DNA from: Bacteroidota bacterium
GTDB lineage: Bacteria > Bacteroidota > Bacteroidia > Chitinophagales > Chitinophagaceae
Assembly (NCBI GenBank): GCA_016706595.1
Contig: JADJJH010000002.1
Location: forward strand, 744,001 to 808,000
DNA: 64,000 nt
Direction: 5' to 3'
The notes beneath the pieces were generated by a model. That model made no database searches and was not told where the DNA came from. It saw only the letters and a program-made list of their open reading frames with translations. Of this stretch, positions 1 to 7,787 are shown in pieces (position 1 is the stretch's first letter; each line of letters opens with the position of its first letter). The position numbers and the translations under genes were made by a program.

Positions 1-199
1 CACTTAATATAAAATGTTCAGGAAATTCAGATCGTATCAAATCGATAATGGCGTCTTCCGATTTTTTATCAACTTCGGTTACCAAGTTATTTAAGGTATC
101 CTTGCTATGCACTTCAAACGTACCTTCAAAATAATGGCGCAGAATTTCAGCCCCCGCATGTATGGCTCTTAGCAAGGTGTTTTTCAATAATTCGTTCAT
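1..199 (-). CDS. Inositol monophosphatase family protein, N-terminal part (runs off left edge)
   Basis: The minus strand reads open from an ATG at 199 to the window edge, giving the first 66 residues. They match the start of the SuhB/IMPase fold: an AGAEILRHYF helix at 15-24, then LVTEVDKKSE at 39-48, the conserved block before the metal-binding part. The Mg2+ ligands and the WxIDPLDGT motif lie beyond the edge, so the substrate cannot be judged. Members dephosphorylate inositol-phosphate-like substrates or 3'(2'),5'-bisphosphate nucleotides. The gene diverges from the glycosyltransferase at 261 across 61 bp. Confidence 0.75.
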   Translation of the reverse strand, partial: MNELLKNTLLRAIHAGAEILRHYFEGTFEVHSKDTLNNLVTEVDKKSEDAIIDLIRSEFPEHFILS

Positions 200-218
200 A
201 TATTCTGAAATATTCTGT

Positions 219-226
219 TACTTTTG
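219..226 (+). promoter_or_regulatory. Bacteroidota -7 box (TACTTTTG) for the GT2 gene
   Basis: TACTTTTG matches TAnnTTTG exactly and lies 34 bp before the ATG at 261. No clear TTG -33 box is seen upstream. Confidence 0.5.
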
Positions 227-260
227 AAGGCATACAAATATAGCCTCTTTTTTCATCTGC

Positions 261-2186
261 ATGCAACTCAGCGTAATTATCGTCAACTATAATGTAAAGT
301 ATTTTCTCGAGCATTGTCTGCTTTCGGTTTTTCGTGCCGCGTCGGGTTTGTCGTGTGAAATATTTGTGGTCGATAATAATTCATCAGACGAAAGTGTTGA
401 GATGGTAAAAGCGAAATTTCCATCAGTGATCTTAATTGAAAATTGGCAAAATGCAGGTTTTGCTCGTGCTAATAATCAGGCGGTAGATAAAGCAAAAGGA
501 AAGTATATTTTGTATTTGAATCCAGACACGATCGTGCCTGAAGATTGTTTTACAAAATGCCTAGCTTATATGGAAGCACATGAAGAGGTAGGCGCTTTAG
601 GTTGCAGACTCATTGACGGGAAAGGGGAGTTTTTGCCTGAATCGAAACGTGGGTTTCCATCTGCCGATGTAGCGTTTTATAAAATCACCGGCTTGTCAGG
701 TTTGTTCAAGAAATCGAAATATTTTAATCGTTATCATGTAGGTTATTTACCCGAGTTTGAAGTAAATGAGGTAGATGTGTTGGCAGGATGTTTTATGTGG
801 TGTCGAAAAACGGTGATTGATAAAGTGGGCAGTTTTGATACCGATTACTTTATGTATGGTGAGGATATTGACTTAAGCTATAAAATTAAAAAAGCAGGTT
901 TTAAAAATGTCTATTTTCCCGAAACAAGTATCATTCATTACAAAGGCGAAAGTACAAAAAAGGGTAGCTTGAATTATGTAAAAATGTTTTATCAGGCGAT
1001 GATCATTTTTGCTAAAAAGCATTTACGAAGTTCTAAGAAGGGTTTGTTTATTGTACTCATTCAAGTAGCCATTTATATTCGAGCTATACTTGCGATGTTT
1101 ATCAATTTGTTTGGCATTATACGATTACCCTTGCTTGATGCGATATTGGTTTTTGCTTCACTTATTGCCACTAAAAATTTCTGGATATCAAATATCAAAA
1201 CCGAAACACATTATCCCGCAAGTGTATTATCTACCTTCTTTATTTTGTATGCAGGCATTTGGATTACTTCTGTTTATTTTAATGGGGGTTATGATAAACC
1301 TTATCGAGCATCGCGGATTATGAGGGGCATGCTAATTGGTGGTATTTTAAGTATCGCTTTATACGGACTATTACCTGAGCAATATCGATTTTCGAGAGGA
1401 ATAACTGTATTAGGTGCGTTATTAGCAACCTTGTTGATTTTACTTTCGCGCAAGTTGATGATTTGGTTAAAACTAAATGGCATTGAATCTGAGGATCGTA
1501 GCAAACAAGTCATGATAGTAGGCTCTCCGGAAGAAGAAAATGAAATTCGTCGATTGCTGAATCAAGCACATATCGAAAAAAAGATAGCAGGGTCATTGAG
1601 TCCTTTTGAGAACAAAGAGAATTATCAACTCGGCATTTTTTCGAACATAAAACCATTGAGTAAACTGTATCAATGTGCCGAAATTATTTTTGTTCAAGGC
1701 ACTTTAAGTTTTAAGCAAATTATCGATTCTATTCAAGATATTGGAACTCATATCGAGTATAAAATTCATGGTTATGGCACCGATAGTATTATAGGGTCCA
1801 ATTCAAAAAATACAGCAGGTGATTTATACACCACCGAAATTGTGTATGGCATTACAAGCGCAGCATCACGTCGAAATAAACGTAGTATTGATATGTTGTG
1901 TGCTTGTTGTTTTTTGTTGTTGAGTCCGATATTGATTTGGTTTGCAAAAAATAAAAGCACTTACTTTTTACATCATGTATTGGTACTCGAAGGCGATATG
2001 ACGTATATCGGATATAGCGATCCCCAATTTCCTGCATTAAAACCTCATTTACTCAGTGTATTGCCACCTATGCACGGCTTCGAGATACCGGCCGATAATG
2101 AGGAGCATTTGAATTGGTTATATGCAAAAAATTATTCGGCCTGGCATGATGTGAAGTTAATATGGATGAAGTGGAGGGGAATCTGA
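261..2186 (+). CDS. GT2 glycosyltransferase fused to a degenerate polyprenyl-sugar-phosphotransferase-like C-terminus
   Basis: The 641-residue protein has two parts. Residues 1-250 are a rhamnosyltransferase-type GT-A domain: VIIVNYN at 5-11, VVDNNSSDES at 37-45, a DxD-like LNPDT at 86-90 and GEDIDLSYK around 200-208. Residues 262-400 hold several hydrophobic segments. Residues 416-530 look like the nucleotide-binding-like linker of WcaJ/EpsE-type initiating transferases (KQVMIVGSPEEE). Residues 538-641 resemble the ends of the Bac_transf domain (KRSIDML, LEGDMTYIGY, YAKNYSAWHD). The catalytic middle of Bac_transf, with its RxxSLDELPQ block, is missing. I infer a membrane-anchored glycosyltransferase whose tail may tether or regulate it. 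GT2 activity is likely; donor and acceptor are unknown. The start is an ATG with a TAnnTTTG box upstream. Confidence 0.8.
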   Translation: MQLSVIIVNYNVKYFLEHCLLSVFRAASGLSCEIFVVDNNSSDESVEMVKAKFPSVILIENWQNAGFARANNQAVDKAKGKYILYLNPDTIVPEDCFTKCLAYMEAHEEVGALGCRLIDGKGEFLPESKRGFPSADVAFYKITGLSGLFKKSKYFNRYHVGYLPEFEVNEVDVLAGCFMWCRKTVIDKVGSFDTDYFMYGEDIDLSYKIKKAGFKNVYFPETSIIHYKGESTKKGSLNYVKMFYQAMIIFAKKHLRSSKKGLFIVLIQVAIYIRAILAMFINLFGIIRLPLLDAILVFASLIATKNFWISNIKTETHYPASVLSTFFILYAGIWITSVYFNGGYDKPYRASRIMRGMLIGGILSIALYGLLPEQYRFSRGITVLGALLATLLILLSRKLMIWLKLNGIESEDRSKQVMIVGSPEEENEIRRLLNQAHIEKKIAGSLSPFENKENYQLGIFSNIKPLSKLYQCAEIIFVQGTLSFKQIIDSIQDIGTHIEYKIHGYGTDSIIGSNSKNTAGDLYTTEIVYGITSAASRRNKRSIDMLCACCFLLLSPILIWFAKNKSTYFLHHVLVLEGDMTYIGYSDPQFPALKPHLLSVLPPMHGFEIPADNEEHLNWLYAKNYSAWHDVKLIWMKWRGI

Positions 2187-2348
2187 TTCAATCCGATAGC
2201 TATCGGATTAATTGTTAATGATTAATTGTTAATGATCAATCTAGTGCTCTCATTGTCGAATTTACTAATTGTCACATTCGCATATTATCACATTATCTCA
2301 TTTGCATATCCGATAGCATTCGGATCACATTCGCATATTGTCGAATTA
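2187..2348. repeat. Gene-end repeat, family C, with a CCGATAGCTATCGG palindrome
   Basis: This 160-bp gap between convergent genes has no coding signal. It opens with the perfect 20-bp palindrome AATCCGATAGCTATCGGATT at 2190-2209, with a decayed copy near 2310. The rest is short repeats of the type attgttaatgat, cacattcgcatatt and tcgaattatcacattg. The same vocabulary recurs at 19774-20089, 32095-32177, 34569-34620, 39950-40022 and 63100-63195. Confidence 0.6.
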
Positions 2349-2726
2349 TCACATTGTCGAATTGTCCTCTTCCTTTGGAATATTCAAATTTTTAAACACC
2401 TCTTCCATTTTAAAAACATAATCGAGGGTATCGTCTAGGAAGTAATGCAAGACCGGAATTTTACGAATTTGATTTTTGATACGAGCAGCTAATAGTTTTC
2501 GCAATTCCCAATCTCGACTTTTAATATGTGCCAACATTTTTTCGGGTTCAGGAATTTTAAAAAAACTTAGGTAAAATCGGGCTTCCATCAAGTCGGGCGT
2601 AACTTTTACCTTCGCAATCGAAATCATACCACCGTGTATAATATTGAGTCCTTCACGTTGAAAAATATCACTCATTTCTTCTTGCAATAGGTTGGCAAAT
2701 TGTTTTTGTCTTTTACTTTCTTCCAT
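2349..2726 (-). CDS. rbfA: Ribosome-binding factor A
   Basis: The 125-residue protein has the RbfA start (ESKRQKQFANLLQEEMSDI) followed by a KH-type core with VKVTPDLMEARFYLS and the closing HYFLDDTLDYVFKMEEV helix. RbfA binds the 30S subunit and helps mature the 5' end of 16S rRNA. I chose the ATG at 2726. A longer frame to 2783 would add 19 residues not found in the family and would overlap the divergent ABC gene at 2769. The last five or so codons lie in family C repeat DNA, giving an unusual acidic tail EEDNSTM. Confidence 0.9.
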   Translation of the reverse strand: MEESKRQKQFANLLQEEMSDIFQREGLNIIHGGMISIAKVKVTPDLMEARFYLSFFKIPEPEKMLAHIKSRDWELRKLLAARIKNQIRKIPVLHYFLDDTLDYVFKMEEVFKNLNIPKEEDNSTM

Positions 2727-2768
2727 CTTCCAATGTTTAGGGTGTAAATTTACGGCTTTAATTTCTGA

Positions 2769-4601
2769 ATGAAAGCAATTCAAAGTATTTTACCTTTTTT
2801 AAAGGGCAAGTGGAATTATGTAGTCGCCTACGCTGTCTCTAATTTACTATCTGTGATTTTTTCAACCTTAACGGTTGGGATGATTAGTCCGTTTTTAAAC
2901 ATGCTATTCGGAAACGAAGCAGCCGTTACCAGTAATCCCGGTTTACATTTTAGCAAAGATGGTATCAGTCAATATTTCTCATTTCTGATGTCGGATTTTA
3001 TTGCACAACACGATCATAATAAAGTATATGGCTTAGTGTTTATTTGTATAGTGGTGATAGTTTCCACTTTGCTTAAAAATATTTTTTTATATGCAGCCAA
3101 GTATATTTTACATCCATTACGTAATCAGGTAATCACAAAAATTCGAAAACAACTATTCGATAAGGTTTTGCAATTGCCGGTAGGTTTTTTTACCAATGAG
3201 CGTAAGGGTGATATTCTTTCGCGTATGACCAATGATGTAAATGCTGTAGAAATTTCAGTCATCAGTATGATGGAACTTTTGTTTAGTACTCCGGTAACTG
3301 TTATTTTTTATTTTGTGGTTTTGATGATGATCAGCATGAAACTCTTTTTGTTTTTGTTGGTATTATTACCCATTGCCGGTTTAATTATTGGTAGAATTAG
3401 TAAGAGCTTAAAAAAGAGTACGGTTAGCACACAAGAAAAATTAGCGAATATTTTAAGTATACTCGAAGAAACATTGGGTGGCTTACGAATTGTAAAAGCA
3501 TTTCGAGCAGAAGGAAATCGTAATCAGGCTTTTCAAAACGAAAATGAACATGTGTTTCATCTCAATAATCGTATTGCCGCAAAGCGCGAATTAGCATCGC
3601 CGATGTCGGAGTTTTTAGGGATTTCAATTTTAAGTATTATCATTTGGTTTGGTGGAAATATGGCCTTGAAGCAACCGGCCGAAATTGAACCGGGCATGTT
3701 TATTATGTTTATTTCTTTGTTTTATTTTTTGATCAACCCTTTGAAAGCGCTTTCACAGATATTTTATAATCTACATCAAGGCCGAGCGAGTTTAGATAGA
3801 ATTAATATGATATTGGAGGCCGAGAATAGAATTGTGAATAAAGAAAATGCATTGCCGATTTCAACATTTGAAAGAGAACTTGAATTTAAAAAGGTTAGTT
3901 TTTCGTATGAAGGGAAAGTGGTATTGAAAAATATTAATCTTACCATTAAAAAAGGACAAACCATAGCCTTGGTTGGCGCTTCGGGCGCCGGCAAAAGTAC
4001 GTTAGTAGATTTGATACCTCGTTTTCATGATGCGGTTGAAGGTGAGATTTTGATAGATGGAAAGAATATTACAGATTATAAAATTGAGGATGTACGAAGT
4101 TTGATGGGCGTGGTATCGCAAGAGCCGATTTTGTTTAATGATAGTATTCGGAATAATATTGCCTTAGGTGGAAATGCCCATGATCTTGCTCAAATTGAAC
4201 AAGCTGCGAAGGTGGCCAATGCGCATGATTTTATCATTAAAAAGGAAGAAGGATATGATACTTTAGTTGGTGATAGAGGCGGCAAATTAAGTGGCGGTGA
4301 AAAGCAACGAGTAACCATTGCGCGCGCAGTATTTAAAAATCCTCCGATTTTAATTTTAGATGAAGCGACCTCATCGCTCGATACGGTAAGTGAACGACAA
4401 GTGCAAGATGCCATTAATAAGTTAATGCAAAATCGAACTTCGATTGTTATTGCGCATCGATTATCGACAGTTCAAAGTGCCGATGAAATTATTGTGCTTG
4501 AGCAAGGTGAAATTAAGGAGCGCGGCACCCATCAATCGCTTATTGCCCAAAACGGATTGTATTCGAAATTGGTGGAGATGCAAAATGTATTGAGTGAATA
4601 G
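2769..4601 (+). CDS. ABC transporter, transmembrane and ATPase domains fused (MsbA-like lipid exporter)
   Basis: The 610 residues are a complete type IV ABC half-transporter. Transmembrane segments span about 15-335. In the nucleotide-binding domain, Walker A GASGAGKST is at 403-411, the signature LSGGE at 507-511, Walker B ILILDEATSSLD around 527-538 and the H-loop IVIAHRLST near 563. Half-transporters of this layout act as homodimers, and MsbA flips lipid A-core across the inner membrane. LptC elsewhere in the window fits an LPS-making cell. Other lipid or peptide exporters share this layout, so the substrate is inferred. The gene diverges from rbfA with 42 bp between the starts. Confidence 0.88.
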   Translation: MKAIQSILPFLKGKWNYVVAYAVSNLLSVIFSTLTVGMISPFLNMLFGNEAAVTSNPGLHFSKDGISQYFSFLMSDFIAQHDHNKVYGLVFICIVVIVSTLLKNIFLYAAKYILHPLRNQVITKIRKQLFDKVLQLPVGFFTNERKGDILSRMTNDVNAVEISVISMMELLFSTPVTVIFYFVVLMMISMKLFLFLLVLLPIAGLIIGRISKSLKKSTVSTQEKLANILSILEETLGGLRIVKAFRAEGNRNQAFQNENEHVFHLNNRIAAKRELASPMSEFLGISILSIIIWFGGNMALKQPAEIEPGMFIMFISLFYFLINPLKALSQIFYNLHQGRASLDRINMILEAENRIVNKENALPISTFERELEFKKVSFSYEGKVVLKNINLTIKKGQTIALVGASGAGKSTLVDLIPRFHDAVEGEILIDGKNITDYKIEDVRSLMGVVSQEPILFNDSIRNNIALGGNAHDLAQIEQAAKVANAHDFIIKKEEGYDTLVGDRGGKLSGGEKQRVTIARAVFKNPPILILDEATSSLDTVSERQVQDAINKLMQNRTSIVIAHRLSTVQSADEIIVLEQGEIKERGTHQSLIAQNGLYSKLVEMQNVLSE

Positions 4602-4659
4602 GTCTTTTTAGAGATGTATTTTTAGTTGGGATTCTCCTAGTTTCTTACAACGATATGTT

Positions 4660-4667
4660 TATATTTG
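4660..4667 (+). promoter_or_regulatory. -7 box (TATATTTG) for the small lipoprotein gene
   Basis: TATATTTG is an exact TAnnTTTG match 22 bp before the ATG at 4690. No TTG at the expected distance. Confidence 0.5.
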
Positions 4668-4689
4668 AACTCTTAAATACTTATTGCAT

Positions 4690-4890
4690 ATGAAACGTCT
4701 TGTTTATTCGGCTATAGCCATTCTTGGAATCTTAAGTGTAAGTTCATGCACTAAAACATATACCTGCTCATGCACCTTTACCGATGCTTCAAAAAATTTT
4801 GATGTAAAACTTGAAGATATGCGTAAGAATGATGCAAAAACCACTTGCGATGATTACAGCGTGTATGTAGGGAATTGTGTGATTAAGTAG
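4690..4890 (+). CDS. Small putative lipoprotein, Cys-rich
   Basis: The 66-residue product starts MKRLVYSAIAILGILSVSSC, a lipoprotein signal with lipobox SVSSC and the lipidated Cys at position 20. The mature part has four more Cys (two in TCSC, then TTCDD and GNC), which suggests disulphides in the periplasm or at the surface. An upstream in-frame ATG at 4684 would add only MH; the second ATG gives the normal basic n-region. A good -7 box precedes it. I do not recognise the family. Similar tiny Cys-containing lipoproteins are common in Bacteroidota. Confidence 0.65.
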   Translation: MKRLVYSAIAILGILSVSSCTKTYTCSCTFTDASKNFDVKLEDMRKNDAKTTCDDYSVYVGNCVIK

Positions 4891-5039
4891 GGGTTAGATG
4901 TCAGATGTTAGGGGGGCAGATGTTAGAAGATTGAAGTTTCAATTTAACATCACCACATTATTTTGATTTTATTTATATTCTAGTTTCTTCAAACTGCCCC
5001 TTATTATCTATTAATTTTTATACAATCTATTTTATCCTG

Positions 5040-5193
5040 CTGGCTTTAAGCAAGGCTGCAGAATTGGCTGGAGATACAAAACAAACTATTTTGGAACTTT
5101 TGTCGAACTATAATGTTTCAGTTTTTAACTAAACGCTATACGCCTGAAGACTTAGATAATGATTTACTCAATGCCAAGAATTATCATCACTGA
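5040..5193 (+). pseudogene. Remnant of a UPF0175-type antitoxin gene
   Basis: Reading from 5040 gives LSKAAELAGDTKQTILELL, the hallmark helix-turn-helix of UPF0175 antitoxins, then NVSVFN and a stop at 5130. One base out of frame, from 5134, it continues RYTPEDLDNDLLNAKNYHH and ends at 5193, which is the usual acidic UPF0175 tail. A single extra T near 5130 explains the break. The N-terminal strand and the LYxEGK segment are absent upstream, so both the start and the frame are lost. It overlaps the toxin remnant by 23 bp, as in intact pairs. Confidence 0.65.
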
Positions 5194-5293
5194 TACAAGT
5201 TGTTTGAATTCACTTCAGCATTTTAATCAACCTGAAATTCTAAATAGTTTGTATGGTAACAATATGGTTATGAATGAAGTGAATCAAGAGATC
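5171..5293 (+). pseudogene. Truncated PIN-domain (DUF3368-type) toxin remnant
   Basis: From the ATG at 5171 the frame gives MPRIIITDTSCLNSLQHFNQ and then ILNSLYGNNMVMNEVNQEI. This is the start of DUF3368 PIN-domain toxins, with the first catalytic Asp in the ITDTSCL strand. After about 41 residues similarity stops. The frame runs on to 5377 through DNA resembling nearby junk, and the remaining PIN acidic residues are gone. The partner antitoxin is also broken, so the locus is a dead toxin-antitoxin module. Confidence 0.6.
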
Positions 5294-5342
5294 CTCCTTA
5301 CATCTAACATCAAAACTCTGACATCTCTTATCTTCCATTTCC

Positions 5343-6602
5343 TTAATACCCATACTTCTCCTTCCATCTTATTTTAAGAAACTTTCTTATTTCTTCTTCG
5401 CGTGCATTTTGTCCTGGATGATAAAACGTAGTATTGCTAATGGCATCGGGTAAAAATTCTTGTCCGGCAAAATTCATTTCACTATGATGGTCGTATTGGT
5501 AGTTTTTTCCGTATCCCATATTTTTCATCATCGAGCTTACCCCATTTCGTAAATGTAAGGGCACCGGTAAATCGCCTTTTTGTTTTACCATGTGCAAGGC
5601 ATCTTCAATGGCCATATAGCTTGCATTACTTTTTACACAAGTGGCTAAATACATAGCGCATTGCGAAAGAATTATACGCGATTCGGGATATCCAATTTTA
5701 GCAACCGCATCAAAAGTGCTATTCGCCATGAGTAAGGCGTTTGGGTTTGCATTGCCAATATCTTCGCTAGCAAATATCAACATACGGCGCGCAATAAAAG
5801 TAACATCTTCGCCGCCTTCTATCATTCGTGCTAGCCAATACACCGCTGCATTGGGGTCGCTGCCGCGCATACTTTTTATAAAGGCCGAAATAATATCGTA
5901 ATGCTGTTCGCCCGATTTATCGTACAAGGCAATTCGCTTTTGTGCACAAGTAAAAACTAATTCATTGGTGATAACAATTGGGCTTTGATTAAAGCATGTA
6001 TCTACCACCAATTCAAGTAAATTTAAAAGTTTACGTGCATCACCACCCGAGATATTAATTAGGGCTTCAAATTCTTGAATTTCTATTTGAAATTTATTAA
6101 GTGCTTCATCTTGTGTGATAGCGGTATGCAATAACATTTTCATACCTTGTTCGCCAAGTGGTTTCAATACAAACACATGACATCTGCTAAGCAATGCGGC
6201 ATTTACCTCAAAGGATGGGTTTTCGGTGGTAGCGCCAATTAAGGTAATGGTTCCTTTTTCAACGGCACCTAATAAAGCATCTTGTTGCGATTTATTGAAA
6301 CGATGAATTTCATCAATAAACAAAATGGCAGCCTCTAACGACTTTGCCTTTTCAATAATTTCTCTTACTTCTTTTACTCCACTTGAAATAGCACTTAATG
6401 TAAAAAATGGAATCGATAAGGTGTGTGAAATAATATTGGCTAAAGTAGTTTTTCCGACCCCTGGCGGTCCCCACAAAATCATTGAAGGGATTTTGCCATG
6501 TGTAAGCGCGAGTTGAAGAATACTTCCTTCACCGCTCAGATGTTCTTGTCCTATGAGTTCGTTGAGGTGTTGTGGGCGAAGGCGTTCTGCTAAGGGTTGC
6601 AT
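5343..6602 (-). CDS. rarA: Replication-associated recombination protein A (MgsA/RarA AAA ATPase)
   Basis: The 419 residues match full-length RarA. MQPLAERLRPQHLNELIGQE opens the protein, Walker A GPPGVGKTT is at 45-53, Walker B LFIDEIHRF at 94-102, sensor 1 GATTENPSF follows, and the MgsA C-terminal domain carries SFIKSMRGSDP- and YPESR-like motifs. RarA is a clamp-loader-like ATPase that acts at stalled forks with RecA and SSB. The ATG at 6602 is the family start. The C-terminus (KIRWKEKYGY) lies against the dead toxin-antitoxin locus. Confidence 0.93.
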   Translation of the reverse strand: MQPLAERLRPQHLNELIGQEHLSGEGSILQLALTHGKIPSMILWGPPGVGKTTLANIISHTLSIPFFTLSAISSGVKEVREIIEKAKSLEAAILFIDEIHRFNKSQQDALLGAVEKGTITLIGATTENPSFEVNAALLSRCHVFVLKPLGEQGMKMLLHTAITQDEALNKFQIEIQEFEALINISGGDARKLLNLLELVVDTCFNQSPIVITNELVFTCAQKRIALYDKSGEQHYDIISAFIKSMRGSDPNAAVYWLARMIEGGEDVTFIARRMLIFASEDIGNANPNALLMANSTFDAVAKIGYPESRIILSQCAMYLATCVKSNASYMAIEDALHMVKQKGDLPVPLHLRNGVSSMMKNMGYGKNYQYDHHSEMNFAGQEFLPDAISNTTFYHPGQNAREEEIRKFLKIRWKEKYGY

Positions 6603-6639
6603 AAATTTTTACATTAATTATGAATTGGAGGATTCTTTT

Positions 6640-6750
6640 ACAATTTCATTTACTTCATGAGTTCAAATTATTCATCTCCTCATTTGCTTTGGTTAACTGC
6701 GGTCTTAAAATATCGAAATGCCTAGCATATGAAGTTTTTAGAGAGGCCAA
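6640..6750. repeat. Family A palindromic element (decayed copy) after meaB
   Basis: This segment abuts the meaB stop. It contains CTCCTCATTTGC, a decayed centre around TTTGGTTAACTGCGG at 6696-6710 and the arm words ATCGAAATGCC and GAAGTTTTTAGAGA. These line up with the copy at 26310-26420 (CTCCTCATTTACC, AGTAAACTGCGG, ATCGAAAAGCC, GATGCTTTCAGAGA). Confidence 0.5.
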
Positions 6751-7656
6751 TTAAAAGGAGGATTTTACCCATTCAAATAAATTAAAATTTTCGTTTTGAG
6801 ACTTATTTTTTAATTCGGATAGCAATACTTTTTTATCAATATCCTTCATCCTTTTTTGCTGAATTAATTGATAGGCTTTTTCGGCAAGCAATAGAAATTG
6901 TTTATCCTGATGTGTATGAATATATTGTTGATGAAGATTTATTTTTTTCATTAATTCATGAACACCTTCATTTGAAGAGGCAATACATTTCACTACTGGA
7001 ATTTCCCAGGTTGTAGCTTTACTATGAGCAAGTGCTGCCAAGTTTTTAGCAAATACATCAGCCTGATCTCGATCGCTTTTATTTACCACAAAAATATCGG
7101 CTATTTCCATGATACCGGCTTTCATGGTTTGTACTTCATCACCGGCTTCGGGCACCATCACTACCAAAGTGGTATCAGCTATTCCGGCAATATCAACCTC
7201 GCTTTGTCCAACCCCAACGGTTTCAATAAAAATATAATCAAAGTTACTAGCTTGCAGTACATGCAATATCTCTATCATTTTAGCATTGAGTCCGCCTAGC
7301 GAACCTCTACTAGCTAAGGATCGTATATACACATCAGGATGCAAATAAAAATCGCGCATCCGAATTCGATCACCTAATAAAGCGCCATAATTAAAAGGCG
7401 AACTCGGATCAACCGACAAAACAGCCACTTTTTTCTGTTGTTGTATGCATTCAAAAAGTAAGGCATTTACTAAAGTGCTTTTGCCTGCACCTGGCGGACC
7501 GGTAATGCCTACAATCTGTGTTTTGGTTTGATGTTTAAGCAGTAATAATAAATCTTCGCTTCCTGGCAAATCATTTTCAACCATACTAATACAACGAGCT
7601 ATGGTTTTAAAATCGCCTTGCTGAAGTAAGTCTAGTAATTTATTCGTTGCCTGCAC
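6751..7656 (-). CDS. meaB: Methylmalonyl-CoA mutase-associated GTPase MeaB (ArgK family)
   Basis: The protein is a G3E-type P-loop GTPase with GITGPPGAGKST (Walker A), the family motif SVDPSSPFNYGALLGDRIRM, the switch block GVGQSEVDIAG and the base-specificity motif VNKSD. MeaB gates cofactor loading and protects adenosylcobalamin-dependent methylmalonyl-CoA mutase. No mutase gene is in the window. I chose a GTG at 7656 (301 residues). A longer frame starts with TTG at 7728, but a good promoter (TTG, 23 bp, TACATTTG) lies inside that extension, so those codons would fall upstream of or at the transcript start. The start call is moderate; the function is secure. Confidence 0.88.
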   Translation of the reverse strand: MQATNKLLDLLQQGDFKTIARCISMVENDLPGSEDLLLLLKHQTKTQIVGITGPPGAGKSTLVNALLFECIQQQKKVAVLSVDPSSPFNYGALLGDRIRMRDFYLHPDVYIRSLASRGSLGGLNAKMIEILHVLQASNFDYIFIETVGVGQSEVDIAGIADTTLVVMVPEAGDEVQTMKAGIMEIADIFVVNKSDRDQADVFAKNLAALAHSKATTWEIPVVKCIASSNEGVHELMKKINLHQQYIHTHQDKQFLLLAEKAYQLIQQKRMKDIDKKVLLSELKNKSQNENFNLFEWVKSSF

Positions 7657-7694
7657 AATAATTAATTTGATTTGTGGTTTATATTCGTTGCGAA

Positions 7695-7727
7695 CAAATG
7701 TAAATCGAAAGCTGTATTTGTTCTGCA
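7695..7727 (-). promoter_or_regulatory. meaB: meaB promoter: TTG - 23 bp - TACATTTG
   Basis: On the minus strand a TTG near 7727 is followed 23 bp later by TACATTTG, whose plus-strand position is 7695-7702. Both boxes and the spacing fit the Bacteroidota consensus. About 38 bp separate the -7 box from the proposed GTG start. Confidence 0.55.
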
Positions 7728-7787
7728 ATTCTTACGCACAAACTCTTGGTATTGTCTACATCCTTTATTTCAATCTGGCTTAAACGC

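Noticed and set aside
2226..2438. 70-codon ORF
   Set aside because: It lies in family C repeats and overlaps rbfA on the other strand.
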